Source of the DNA: Clostridia bacterium
GTDB lineage: Bacteria; Bacillota; Clostridia; Christensenellales; Borkfalkiaceae
DNA length: 64,000 nucleotides
Assembly: GCA_017468085.1 (NCBI GenBank)
Contig: JAFUJR010000034.1
Coordinates: 1 to 64,000 of the forward strand
Reading direction: 5' to 3'
Shown here: positions 1 through 9,607 of the stretch, piece after piece
Numbering within the stretch: position 1 is the stretch's first letter
Layout: the number at the start of each line of letters is the position of its first letter
The notes under the pieces: model-generated
Seen by the model: the letters and a program-made list of their open reading frames with translations, nothing else
Database searches by the model: none
Told to the model about the DNA's origin: nothing
Made by a program: the position numbers and the translations under genes

Positions 1-1
1 T

Positions 2-3000
2 GCTACCACCTTACAGGCGGGCGCTTGGACGAAGTTTATAATTTCGCCCGAGGCAATCGAACACAACAAGACCTACGGTGTGGTTTGCTGTGTAAATCAA
101 GGTGCAAGCACGGCAGGTTGGCAAATGTCGCCTATCTATTTGGGCCCTGAGCCTGTTAAAGCTGAAATCGTCTACCTCGACCACGCAGACGTAAAGGACG
201 TTATCGCGCTTATCAACGCTTTGCCCGAAACGGCAACGCTCAGCGATAAGACGGCGGTGGAAGCGGCTCGCGCGGCATACGATAACTTGACGGCAGAGCA
301 ACAAACCCTCGTAGATGCCACCAAATTGGTAAATGCAGAAAATACGATTGGCGACATTGAAAGCGCAAACGAAGTAATCGCTTTGATTGACGCAATCAAT
401 GCCTACGACGTTGACGAAAGCATGGTAAGCGAAGCGCGTACGGCTTACGACGGTTTGACCGACGGCGCAAAGGCTCTCGTAACCAATCTTTCAACGCTCG
501 AAAGCTACGAAGCAGAGCTTGCAAAAGCAAGCAAGGTAACAGAAGTAATCGAAATGATTGCAGTACTTCCCGATTCGGTTACGATGCCCGCCCATCTTGT
601 ATACGTTCCTCGCATCGAGGCGGCAAGAGACGCATATTTCGCGCTTGAGGCTGAAGACAAAGAAAAGGTAGACAATTATACAAAATTGAGGAGCTTGATT
701 GCTTCCATTAAAGGCTATACAACCGTGTATAGACAGTCGTTAGACGGCGCAAGCGTAATTCCTTCTCACGTACCTAATTACACTTCTACAATAGGCGGCT
801 CTGCCTCTATTGCTGAAGATTCTTATTACGGTAATTACTTGAGGGTAACGCCCGACGCAGGCGGCAAAGCGGCTGTTCAATTTGTCAACTTCCCCGACGT
901 AAGTCAGTATTCAAAGCTTTATTTTAACGTTCGCGTAGTAGGCGCGTCCTGCGACATTTATTTGTCCGACGGTACGTCCAACGACGGTTGGGGGGACAAT
1001 TGGAAGAATACGTGGTCGCTGAGCGGCTTCTGGGCAAACGATGGCAGTTGGATACAAAAAGAAGTTGAGGTGTCTACGGGTATCTTCTCTTCCAACTGGG
1101 CGCTCGGTTTAAGAACGGAGACCACGGACGTTTATTTTGAAATCACGGATATTGTCGGTTGGGCGTCTGAATTGGGCACGGACAGCGGTTTGACGTTCGG
1201 TACCTTTGAGGATTCGGGAACAACCAACGAATACGGTACGGTTTACAACTTTACGCAAGGCTGGTCAAGCGACACCGATATGGGTGTATTTAACGCAAAC
1301 GCATTAAGCGGTGCGCTCGCAACTGGTCACGACAGCTTGCATTTCTGGATTTATAATCCCAACGACGCTGCAGTGGACTTAAAAATTACCGGCGATATGA
1401 ACGAGTGGACTCCTCAAGGCGACTACGTAACCAACTTACCATCCAAGGTTTGGACGGAGGTTGTTCTTACGCCCGAAATCGTTGAACAGGGCAATCAAGG
1501 TATGTGGTACGTAAACGTAACCACGGGCGCAGGTACGTCAGGCTGGCAGATTTCGCCTATCTATTCCTTTAATTCACAGAGCGTTTCTGCCGACGCGGTT
1601 GCAGACGTGCAAGCTCTTATCGACGCACTGGATTCGCAGTCGAGCAGTACGGAAGCCGTACAAGCGGCTCGCTTGGCATACGAAGCGCTTACCGAAGCAG
1701 AAAAGAAATTGGTCGGCGTCGACAATTTGATTAGCTGTGAAGATCAATTATGGACGGACGGCGAAGGTACGAGCGGAACGCCCTTCATCGTAGACCGCGC
1801 AAGCAATTATAAGATTTACTACGAAGCCGGACTTAAAGAAATTGCAACCTTCATGCAAAAGCATATCGAAGAAGCTACAGGCGCAAGATTACCGCTCGTT
1901 AGCGCTAAGCCCGAAACGATCACGCAGTATCGCTACGCAATCGTCATCGGTTACAACGATTTGTTAAATACCAATCTTGGATGCGATATTCCTGCCAGTG
2001 GGTACGTGCTTAGATTGATTGGCAGAACGGTATGTATCGTTGCGGACCGTTCGGACAACTACCGCATGGGCGGCTTGGCATTTTTGAGCGAAACTATCGG
2101 CTATTCGATGATTGCGGAAGACTGTGTCATTTATAACCCTGATACGGAAATAATGACTCCCGTTGATGAAGAAGCCGCGCCTTCTTTCGCTTATCGTCAA
2201 CAACAGACGTATATGACGGACGATGAATTGCTTGGCATGGGCTTGCAATCGCACACCGATCTTTGGATTCCTTCCGATCATGGCTGGGATATGCATAACG
2301 CATTACATTACTTGCCTGTAGCAACTTACGGCACGGATCACCCGAATTGGTACACCTCCGATCAAACGCAAATCTGCCCTACGGCAGGCGGCACGGCGAC
2401 GGAGTTCAATGCGATGGTGGACGTGATCGTAGCTAACATGATGACCCAAATCAACAAATATCCCGAACAAGAGAATATATCTTTCTCTATTATGGATAGC
2501 GCGGGCGACGACGCGTGCACGTGTACGCGTTGTACGTTGTACACCACGTTGTACGGCGAAGGCGGCTTCTCGGCGGCTTGGATCGATTTGATGAACGCAA
2601 TCAACGAAAAGATTCAAGCGCAGATCAGCGAGAGCAGCGAGAGAAAGTTAAACGTTGCCTTCCTTGCATACCGCTCTACGGAAAAAGCGCCCGCAAACGA
2701 TGATCTCACGTTGCAATACCGCTATGAAATCAACGACGACGGCAGCTATACGCAAACGAGCGAGTATTTGAAGTGCGACGACGAGGTTATGGTATGGCTT
2801 GCGCCCATCGACGGCAAATATGCGGAAAACTTCGAACACGACGACAACGCGGCAACGCTTGCAACCATCAAGAAGTGGCGTGCGCTTTCCGGCAACGTAT
2901 TCCTTTGGATGTACGGCGCAAACTTCAAAAATTATATGTATCCCTACAACACGTGGCAGGCAAACGCTGAAAACTATAAGATTTTGGCAAAGCTCGGCGT

Positions 3001-3580
3001 CAAGGGCGTTTGGTCGCAGAGCAACGAAACGGAAGGCACGGCGTTCTCCGATTTAAAGGCTTACATTGATTCCCAATTCTTGTGTAACGTTAATGTGGAC
3101 TATGAAGGCGTATTGAACAATTACTTCACGAACTACTTCGGTGAAGGCGCAGAAAAAATGCGCGCTATGTTCGACGAAATCGTAAAGAAGTGCAACGAAA
3201 TCGAAGAAACTTACGGCTTGGGCAGAGGTATCTACGACGAGATTGAAAATACAACCGGGGTCTTTGGCGTTGGCGCAAAAACGTATTGGTCGCAGGAATG
3301 GATTAATAGCTTGGTAACGCTTTGCGACGAAGCAAAGGCGGCTGTAAATGCGGATACGACGCTTACCAACGAGCAAAAGGCGGTAATTCTTAACAGAATC
3401 ACCAAGGAAAGCTTATTCCCTCGCTTCGTACTCTGCACGTCCTTCGCAAGCAAATATTCCAACAGCGAAAAGACGACGTTACGTCAAGAATTCAAGGCGG
3501 ACGCAGAGGCGCTTGGTCTTACCCTTTATAAGGAAGCAGACGGTTTGTTGAGCGACTTGTATTCCGATTGGGACGTATAA
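2..3580 (+). CDS. Large modular surface protein with DUF4838 domain (5' end outside window)
   Basis: The frame is open from base 2, so the gene starts upstream; the GTG at 80 is internal. Nucleotides 2-155 encode the end of a beta-rich domain (GWQMSPIY). About 170-720 encodes helical repeats of the surface-protein type (AARAAYDNLT-like), with another at 1590-1740. A second complete beta-rich domain ending GWQISPIY lies at about 1195-1565. About 1750-2130 resembles the N-terminal domain of alpha-glucuronidase-like glycosidases (EEATGARLPLV). About 2170-3130 matches DUF4838, including the metal-site-like DACTCTRC. No C-terminal anchor is seen. It heads a run of exported proteins and is probably extracellular and carbohydrate-related. 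The DUF4838 call is motif-based; enzymatic activity is inferred only. Confidence 0.75.
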   Translation, partial: ATTLQAGAWTKFIISPEAIEHNKTYGVVCCVNQGASTAGWQMSPIYLGPEPVKAEIVYLDHADVKDVIALINALPETATLSDKTAVEAARAAYDNLTAEQQTLVDATKLVNAENTIGDIESANEVIALIDAINAYDVDESMVSEARTAYDGLTDGAKALVTNLSTLESYEAELAKASKVTEVIEMIAVLPDSVTMPAHLVYVPRIEAARDAYFALEAEDKEKVDNYTKLRSLIASIKGYTTVYRQSLDGASVIPSHVPNYTSTIGGSASIAEDSYYGNYLRVTPDAGGKAAVQFVNFPDVSQYSKLYFNVRVVGASCDIYLSDGTSNDGWGDNWKNTWSLSGFWANDGSWIQKEVEVSTGIFSSNWALGLRTETTDVYFEITDIVGWASELGTDSGLTFGTFEDSGTTNEYGTVYNFTQGWSSDTDMGVFNANALSGALATGHDSLHFWIYNPNDAAVDLKITGDMNEWTPQGDYVTNLPSKVWTEVVLTPEIVEQGNQGMWYVNVTTGAGTSGWQISPIYSFNSQSVSADAVADVQALIDALDSQSSSTEAVQAARLAYEALTEAEKKLVGVDNLISCEDQLWTDGEGTSGTPFIVDRASNYKIYYEAGLKEIATFMQKHIEEATGARLPLVSAKPETITQYRYAIVIGYNDLLNTNLGCDIPASGYVLRLIGRTVCIVADRSDNYRMGGLAFLSETIGYSMIAEDCVIYNPDTEIMTPVDEEAAPSFAYRQQQTYMTDDELLGMGLQSHTDLWIPSDHGWDMHNALHYLPVATYGTDHPNWYTSDQTQICPTAGGTATEFNAMVDVIVANMMTQINKYPEQENISFSIMDSAGDDACTCTRCTLYTTLYGEGGFSAAWIDLMNAINEKIQAQISESSERKLNVAFLAYRSTEKAPANDDLTLQYRYEINDDGSYTQTSEYLKCDDEVMVWLAPIDGKYAENFEHDDNAATLATIKKWRALSGNVFLWMYGANFKNYMYPYNTWQANAENYKILAKLGVKGVWSQSNETEGTAFSDLKAYIDSQFLCNVNVDYEGVLNNYFTNYFGEGAEKMRAMFDEIVKKCNEIEETYGLGRGIYDEIENTTGVFGVGAKTYWSQEWINSLVTLCDEAKAAVNADTTLTNEQKAVILNRITKESLFPRFVLCTSFASKYSNSEKTTLRQEFKADAEALGLTLYKEADGLLSDLYSDWDV

Positions 3581-3621
3581 TTTTACAAACAATTCAAACA
3601 AACATTTTTAAAGAGGTCTAA

Positions 3622-6534
3622 ATGAAAATTAAAAATTTCGTTTTGACGACGGCAATCTCATTGTTCTGTCTTTTGGGTTGCGCCTGCGGCGCGCAATCCA
3701 AGGACAGCGATAGTTCTTCCCCCGAAGAACCCGTCTATCAAGAAACGACAACGATAATTTCCCTCAATCAAGACTCGGTTACTTTCTGCGTGGGAGAAAA
3801 CTTTACCTTAATTGCAAGTTCCACCGTAGAGGGCGCAGAGTTTACTTGGTCTATAGACGGCGAGGCGGCTCAGGACGTTCTGTCGATTGCGCAAACGGGC
3901 AATACGGCAGTTATCACCGCGCTCAACGTGGGCGAAACCAAGCTCGTCGCGTCTATGGAGCAAGACGGTTGCGTTTATTTTAGAACGGTAGAGGTTACCG
4001 TGGTTGCACAAAACGACGTTGTTTTGGTGTTGAGTGATGACGTTGGCTTTGACGAAAGCGGCTATCACGTCCGTTTGTCTACGCTCGATACGGAAAACGG
4101 CGACGTGCGTTCCATCACGCCAATCGTAACCGCCTATAAAAACAACCAAGTCATCTCTTACGACGAAATCCGTTGGACGAGCGAAAACTCCGACGTGGTG
4201 ATGGTAACGGGTAACAGGTTCTTTGCTCTCAAAGAAGGCAAAACGACTGTCGTGGGCGAATGCACCGTAGAAGGAGTAGTGTATTCCGTTCCCGTTTCCG
4301 TAGACGTTTACCGCCCGAAGATTATGCTTGACGAGCATTTTTTGGTCGAGATTGAAAACGTTACCGATTTGGAAATTGCTTCGGCTGTAACGAGCAGTAC
4401 GCCTTGCGCCGTCGTGTACGAAGGGGTAACCGTCGGTCAGTATAACGGCGCGACAAAGAAAATCACCTTAGAGAAAGACAACTTCCCTAAGGCTTCGGCT
4501 TTGTTGGGCGAAAATCGTTTGCTTTCTATCGAAACAAACGTCGCAAGCTACGTTCTCAACGTAGACGTATATACGAAGATTATCAAAACCAAAGCGGACT
4601 TTGAGGGCTTCGCCGCGCTTGCAAAAGAGGCAAACGAACACGCCGCTATTTGGGACGGCTATTTCGTGCTGGGCGCGGATATCGCCTACAACGGCTTATT
4701 TAAATCTAAACTTGCCGATCAAGACTCCTTGTATGCGGCAATCGGCGACGATTGGTCTAACGGCGGTTTATACGGATTTAAGGGCGTGTTTGACGGTAAA
4801 GACCACGTTATCGAAGGGGTCAGTATCGACAACGGCAAAAATACCGCAAGCATTTTCGGCGTGCTCCATATCGAGGGCGTTGTGAAAAACGTGTCTTTCA
4901 CCAAGGCAAACGTGGCGGCAAACGCTTCGCTTGTTTGCTCCGCGGGCGGCGGCACGGTTAAAAACGTGTATATTCAGTACGATTCGATGGGCAAAGGTAC
5001 GCAACATTACGAAGGGGACGGAATCACCGTCAACAACTACTGCGCTTCTTTCTTTGGGTTTAAAGAACCGACGGTAACGGCGAACGTGTCCAACTGCGTC
5101 ATCGACGTTACAAACACCGCTTTTGAGGCAAAAACCGCAATCAAAATCGTAGGTAGCGAACACGTTGCCCGAAAGGACGTATTCGTGATCGGCGGAACGA
5201 AAGAGTTGCAAAATAGCGCCAACGCTACCCTTACGTTTGCGTCCAACGTAGACTTTATGGATAGTAAAGACGCGCAGACGCGTTATGCGAATTTCTCGTC
5301 CGATTTTTGGTCGAAAGAACAGGGCGTTCCCATTTCCAAGGCGGTTTATGACAAGGTTTGCGCAAAGGACGTGCAGGTCTTGGAGGAAATAACCCATCTT
5401 GCGGCGGGTACTTCTTACGCGCTTTCCTTAAACAACGATTATACGCGTATCGTCTGCAACGTCGAGGGCGTCAGCGTAAAGGGCAACGTACTCACCGTCA
5501 GCCAAACCGCAACTCCGCAGACCGTAGTCATTACGGCAACCTCCGTTTTCGACGGAACGAAGAGCGCTTCCTTCAACTGCGCGATTATCGCGCTTGATAT
5601 GGCGCAAAGCGAGGATTTGACGGCGGAAGAAAGCGTTTTCTACGACCTTACCGACGGCAAAGTATATTTGGCTGAACTGGGGGAAAAGGTTGAAGATAAA
5701 ATTTTATATTATACCAATCTCGACGGTTCGGTGGCTACTTATGCAAAGGATGGCGAAACGGGCGCTTTGCTTGCAGTTAGCGAAAGAAAATTCTATAAGC
5801 TCAACTATCTTAGCGTTACCAAAGTCATCGACGAGGCGGACGATTTGCATTATATCCGCAGGGATTACACGGTAGAATCTTACGGCAATAAAGGTTGCTA
5901 CGACGGACTTCTCGGCGGTACGTTCGTGTTAATTGACCATATCGATTGTACGGGCTTACAGCTTGAAAATACCGGCAGATATTGGGAAAATTCGCGCGGC
6001 TTTAACGGTGTGTTCGACGGACGCGGTTATACGATTTCTAATCTCTCCGTCAGCACAAACGGCTTATTCGGTTCGCTTACTTACGCAACGATTAAAAACG
6101 TGGAATTTAAAAACGTAAAATTGAAAGCGGAAGATCAGGGCTTATACGTTGCCTTGTTTGCAAGCAGAGCTTTCAATACGACGGTTGAAAACGTCAAGAT
6201 CCACTTTGGCGAATATATCTATTCGGAATCGGTATACCACACCAGCGGTTTGATGTTCTACGAAACGACGTTCGATTGTACGTTGAAAAATATTACGTTG
6301 GATATATCGGACGTTACGGGCGTTAGATACGTGTTAGAATCCTTCCACGGCGCAGACGTGCCTTATTTATCTAAGGAAAAATCTACTTGCGAGGACATGA
6401 CGCTTATCGTGGCAGACCTTAACGACGTACCCGTGTACGCGTTCAATGCGGCAAAAGGTACGGACGACGACGTTGTTGCATATCCCGAAGGCAGCTTTAC
6501 CATTCAGGATAAAGCAGGCAACGTCAAGGAGTAA
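3622..6534 (+). CDS. Lipoprotein with Big-type Ig-like domains and two GLUG regions
   Basis: This 970-residue protein starts at ATG 3622 after an AAAGAGGTC ribosome site. The N-terminus is a lipoprotein signal peptide with lipobox LLGC (mature Cys near residue 20), followed by a Ser/Asp/Glu-rich linker. Residues about 40-240 look like bacterial Ig-like (Big_2) repeats. Two GLUG-like beta-helical segments are visible around GVFDGKDHVIEGVS and GVFDGRGYTISNLS, the second near residues 795-850. Such domains are typical of surface adhesins and carbohydrate-associated proteins. It sits 41 bases after the DUF4838 gene and its stop lies 5 bases before the next start, so the run is probably one operon. 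No catalytic motif is seen; the molecular function is unknown. Confidence 0.75.
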   Translation: MKIKNFVLTTAISLFCLLGCACGAQSKDSDSSSPEEPVYQETTTIISLNQDSVTFCVGENFTLIASSTVEGAEFTWSIDGEAAQDVLSIAQTGNTAVITALNVGETKLVASMEQDGCVYFRTVEVTVVAQNDVVLVLSDDVGFDESGYHVRLSTLDTENGDVRSITPIVTAYKNNQVISYDEIRWTSENSDVVMVTGNRFFALKEGKTTVVGECTVEGVVYSVPVSVDVYRPKIMLDEHFLVEIENVTDLEIASAVTSSTPCAVVYEGVTVGQYNGATKKITLEKDNFPKASALLGENRLLSIETNVASYVLNVDVYTKIIKTKADFEGFAALAKEANEHAAIWDGYFVLGADIAYNGLFKSKLADQDSLYAAIGDDWSNGGLYGFKGVFDGKDHVIEGVSIDNGKNTASIFGVLHIEGVVKNVSFTKANVAANASLVCSAGGGTVKNVYIQYDSMGKGTQHYEGDGITVNNYCASFFGFKEPTVTANVSNCVIDVTNTAFEAKTAIKIVGSEHVARKDVFVIGGTKELQNSANATLTFASNVDFMDSKDAQTRYANFSSDFWSKEQGVPISKAVYDKVCAKDVQVLEEITHLAAGTSYALSLNNDYTRIVCNVEGVSVKGNVLTVSQTATPQTVVITATSVFDGTKSASFNCAIIALDMAQSEDLTAEESVFYDLTDGKVYLAELGEKVEDKILYYTNLDGSVATYAKDGETGALLAVSERKFYKLNYLSVTKVIDEADDLHYIRRDYTVESYGNKGCYDGLLGGTFVLIDHIDCTGLQLENTGRYWENSRGFNGVFDGRGYTISNLSVSTNGLFGSLTYATIKNVEFKNVKLKAEDQGLYVALFASRAFNTTVENVKIHFGEYIYSESVYHTSGLMFYETTFDCTLKNITLDISDVTGVRYVLESFHGADVPYLSKEKSTCEDMTLIVADLNDVPVYAFNAAKGTDDDVVAYPEGSFTIQDKAGNVKE

Positions 6535-6538
6535 AAAA

Positions 6539-7012
6539 ATGAAAAAGAATACTCTTTTAACCCTAATCTTCGCATTTGTGATGATGGGTGCGACGGCTTG
6601 CTATGCGCCCGACGACGGACGGCAAAGCGATTCCATCTCCAATACGGCAACCGCGACGGAAAGCGATACGGGTAGCGAAAGCAATTCCGCAACGGATAGC
6701 GATAGCGATTCCGCAACGGATAGTAATACGGAAAGCGAAAGCGGCGAGGATAAGGAGGTTTATTATACCGTTACCTTCAATACGGACGGCGCGGGCGATA
6801 TTGCTTCCGTCCAAGTCCTTGCGGGTGAAACGGTTTCCGAACCGCCAACGCCAAGCAAAACTACGCAGGATTGTGAATATACCTTCCTCGGTTGGTATGT
6901 CGGCGAAGAAAAGTGGGATTTCGAAAACGGCGTGGTAACAAGTGATATTACCCTCACGGCGCATTGGAAAGAGGAGAGTAAATATAGCACCCCTTTTTTG
7001 CCTGAGGACTAA
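6539..7012 (+). CDS. Small lipoprotein with Ser/Asp-rich linker and one InlB B-repeat
   Basis: I place the start at ATG 6539, behind AAGGAG at 6526-6531, rather than the longer frame from 6446. The 157-residue product has a lipobox (ATAC, Cys about 21). A low-complexity Ser/Thr/Asp/Glu spacer of about 45 residues follows, built at DNA level from near-repeats of ttccgcaacggatag. One Listeria-Bacteroides (InlB B, Flg_new) repeat occupies about residues 75-147, with the diagnostic FLGWYVGEEKWDF and TLTAHW. This is a lipid anchor plus stalk plus single beta-grasp module. It probably displays or docks something at the surface; its role is unknown. Confidence 0.7.
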   Translation: MKKNTLLTLIFAFVMMGATACYAPDDGRQSDSISNTATATESDTGSESNSATDSDSDSATDSNTESESGEDKEVYYTVTFNTDGAGDIASVQVLAGETVSEPPTPSKTTQDCEYTFLGWYVGEEKWDFENGVVTSDITLTAHWKEESKYSTPFLPED

Positions 7013-7078
7013 CCGTGTCCGCGTTGAACGGCGGAAACGTAAACATATTTAACAATAAATTATTAATAGGAGAATACG

Positions 7079-9514
7079 ATGAAAAACAAAATTTTCGTGG
7101 CTGGATTATTTGTGACGGCGGCATTTGCAACCTTGGCAGCGTGCGGCGAAACGCAGAAAGATGAACACAATTTTGTGTTGCACGAGGGTATCTCGGCTGG
7201 TTGTGAAACCGCCGGTAACGACGCTTATTATACTTGCGATCATTGCGATAAGGTATTTAACGCAGAAAAGCAAGAAATTACGGAAATTCCTGCAATTCCC
7301 GCGCTCGGACACAATTATAAATATAATGAAGGCCAAGCGGGCACTTGCAGTACGAAAGGCGTGATTTCGCACTATACCTGCGACGATTGCGACGGATTAT
7401 TCGACGCGGCGAAGAATAAAATCACTTCGGTGGAGTCGGGTCTGGATGAAGCCAACCACTCGTCTGATTTGTCTATCAGCGTTACTTCCCAGCCTACTAA
7501 AACGGCATATTACACGGGAGAAACCTTTGACCCCACTGGTATGGTCGTCGTATCCAAATGCGACGATTGCGAGGGCAAAAATTTAGACAATCAGCTTTTG
7601 AAATTTGAATACCAAACGGAGGGTGCGACGGCGTTTTCGCTCGGCGATACGAAAGTAACCGTCAAATATCAAGATTTGTCGCAAGAGGTGGAAATCACCG
7701 TTTCTCAAAAGCAAGCGCAAATTTTAGGCTTGGCAGAAAGTTACCAGACGGTTTGCGGCGTCGCGCCCGTTATTGAAGCAACCTCCGACGTCGGCGAAAT
7801 CGTCGTAGAATATTACGACGGCGAAACGCTCGTACAGCCTACCGATTTCGTGGCGGATAAAACGTACGTTGCAAAACTTACCGTCGAGGGCACGGATGCT
7901 TATCTCGGCGCAGAAGCAACGGCAAATATCACCGTAGCGCACGCGCATGAATGGAAAGAGGACGACGCGGATTGGAAAAAGCTCGGCTACGAATGTACCT
8001 GCGGCGATAAAAAGAGCTTCTCTTTATTGCAGTATCAAACCCCTTACGTGGACGAAACGCACCAAGCAATCGACCTTTCTAAATTTGTTGTCGGCACGGA
8101 AGATTTCTCTATCACGTCCGTCAAGCAAATCGTGCGGATGAAGGATGGCAAATATGAATTGGAGGCAAGCAAAGGCGAGCTTGCGGATATCGATTGCACG
8201 GTTGACGGCTCTGTATACACCTTTGCGCTTGATAAATACGAACAGCCCTCGGCAGACGTTAAGCCTTACATATTGACCCTTTCCGTTACCTACGAAATCG
8301 AGGGTATCGAACGTGCGGTCATCGTTGAGGCAAAGCTGGTGGATAAGGTTATCACCGAGGCGAAAGATTTGGCGCTTCTTGCATACGAGGGAGATCCCAA
8401 TGACGCGGGTGGCGAAAAGGAAAATTATTATTACGTTTTAGGTCAGGATATCGATGCGAGCGGCGTTGAAATTACGAACTCCAACGCGTGCTGGAAGCAA
8501 GCAAGCGGTTTCGTCGGCACGTTCGACGGCAACGGCTACACCGTTTCCAATTTAAAAATCACGGGCGGGCAAGGCTTGTTCGGTGCGCTCGGCGAAAACG
8601 CAAAAGTTCAAAACGTAAAATTTGAAAATCTTAACGTTAAGGAAGGCTTGTACGCGTTTGCATTCTGCGCAAGAGCTTCTATCTTCACCAACGTAACGGT
8701 GGAATTTAGCCTCGATTCCGGCTCGTATTCGATTGCTTATTCGGCAAATGGTTGCACTTTTGAAAAATTCAACGTTTTGATGAACAAAAACGCAGGCGTT
8801 CCTTTCCTTATTGACGAGAATGCGAACAACGCGCTTCCCGAAACGGTCAACGTCAGCTATTTCGCTTTCTTCAACGTAACCTTTAATTCCAACGGCGGCA
8901 GTGAGGTTGCGCCCGTAGCGGTGCTTCAAGGCGAAAAATTGACCGCGCCTGCAACGCCCACCAAGTATTCCGAGGATTATGACTACAATTTCCTCGGTTG
9001 GTTCTTAAACGAAACGGACGAAACGCCTTTCGATTTTAATAGCGAAATCACGGGCGACTTAACGCTGATTGCAAAATGGGAGCAAACGGAAAAGACGAAC
9101 GTCCTGCTCAACGCAAAATCGCAAACGCTTACCAAGTGGGATTACGGCAACGCTATCACCGTTACGAACGGCACGGACGAAACGTACGGCGACGTTTGGA
9201 ACGTTACGATTGACGATATCGTAGAACAATCCATCACGCATACGGCAATCAATACGTCGGACTACGCAAAAGTATATTTCTACGTATACAATCCTACGGA
9301 CGTAGAAATCAGATTGGTCGTTCACGGCGGCTATGGGGCATGGGGGCAGGCGACAATTATGCTTCCTGCAAAAACTTGGACGAAGGTCGAGCTGGATATG
9401 TCCGTATTCGAAGCAGACCAGGCAGGTCAAATCTTCCTTATGCTTCAAGTACCCGACGCGGGTTCGCTTGCAGGCGAATGGAAAATTTCCAGCTTCTACG
9501 GTTCTAACGAATAA
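7079..9514 (+). CDS. Lipoprotein with His/Cys modules, Big domain, GLUG, InlB repeat and C-terminal beta domain
   Basis: This 811-residue protein is preceded by TAGGAGA. Lipobox LAAC (Cys about 22). Residues about 30-125 hold two modules of pattern H-N-F/Y ... C ... YYTCDHCD / HYTCDDCD. Then come a Big_3-like Ig domain (TGETFDPTGMVV), a further Cys pair (CTCGD), a GLUG-like segment (GTFDGNGYTVSNL), an InlB B-repeat (NFLGWFLNETDETPFDF) and a C-terminal beta-rich domain. That last domain (MLPAKTWTKVELDM ... GEWKISSFYG) resembles the one found twice in the first gene of the window. Shared modules tie these genes into one surface system. No active site recognised. Confidence 0.72.
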   Translation: MKNKIFVAGLFVTAAFATLAACGETQKDEHNFVLHEGISAGCETAGNDAYYTCDHCDKVFNAEKQEITEIPAIPALGHNYKYNEGQAGTCSTKGVISHYTCDDCDGLFDAAKNKITSVESGLDEANHSSDLSISVTSQPTKTAYYTGETFDPTGMVVVSKCDDCEGKNLDNQLLKFEYQTEGATAFSLGDTKVTVKYQDLSQEVEITVSQKQAQILGLAESYQTVCGVAPVIEATSDVGEIVVEYYDGETLVQPTDFVADKTYVAKLTVEGTDAYLGAEATANITVAHAHEWKEDDADWKKLGYECTCGDKKSFSLLQYQTPYVDETHQAIDLSKFVVGTEDFSITSVKQIVRMKDGKYELEASKGELADIDCTVDGSVYTFALDKYEQPSADVKPYILTLSVTYEIEGIERAVIVEAKLVDKVITEAKDLALLAYEGDPNDAGGEKENYYYVLGQDIDASGVEITNSNACWKQASGFVGTFDGNGYTVSNLKITGGQGLFGALGENAKVQNVKFENLNVKEGLYAFAFCARASIFTNVTVEFSLDSGSYSIAYSANGCTFEKFNVLMNKNAGVPFLIDENANNALPETVNVSYFAFFNVTFNSNGGSEVAPVAVLQGEKLTAPATPTKYSEDYDYNFLGWFLNETDETPFDFNSEITGDLTLIAKWEQTEKTNVLLNAKSQTLTKWDYGNAITVTNGTDETYGDVWNVTIDDIVEQSITHTAINTSDYAKVYFYVYNPTDVEIRLVVHGGYGAWGQATIMLPAKTWTKVELDMSVFEADQAGQIFLMLQVPDAGSLAGEWKISSFYGSNE

Positions 9515-9519
9515 ACACC

Positions 9520-9607
9520 TTGAATATAGTGGCAAAGCGGCTTGGGGCAAGATCTGTCCCAAGTTGCTCTTGCGGATCGCCACTTGCGGTGGCACTCAAA
9601 GAGAATT
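9520..9607 (+). other. Nested inverted repeat in intergenic gap
   Basis: Between the lipoprotein stop and the next start, outer arms agtggc/gccact enclose inner arms cttggg/cccaag, and a further small hairpin gccacttgcggtggc abuts the next start. There is no T-run, so it is not a classical terminator. It could stabilise or process the mRNA between the exported proteins and the cytoplasmic DUF6259-type protein. Confidence 0.35.
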
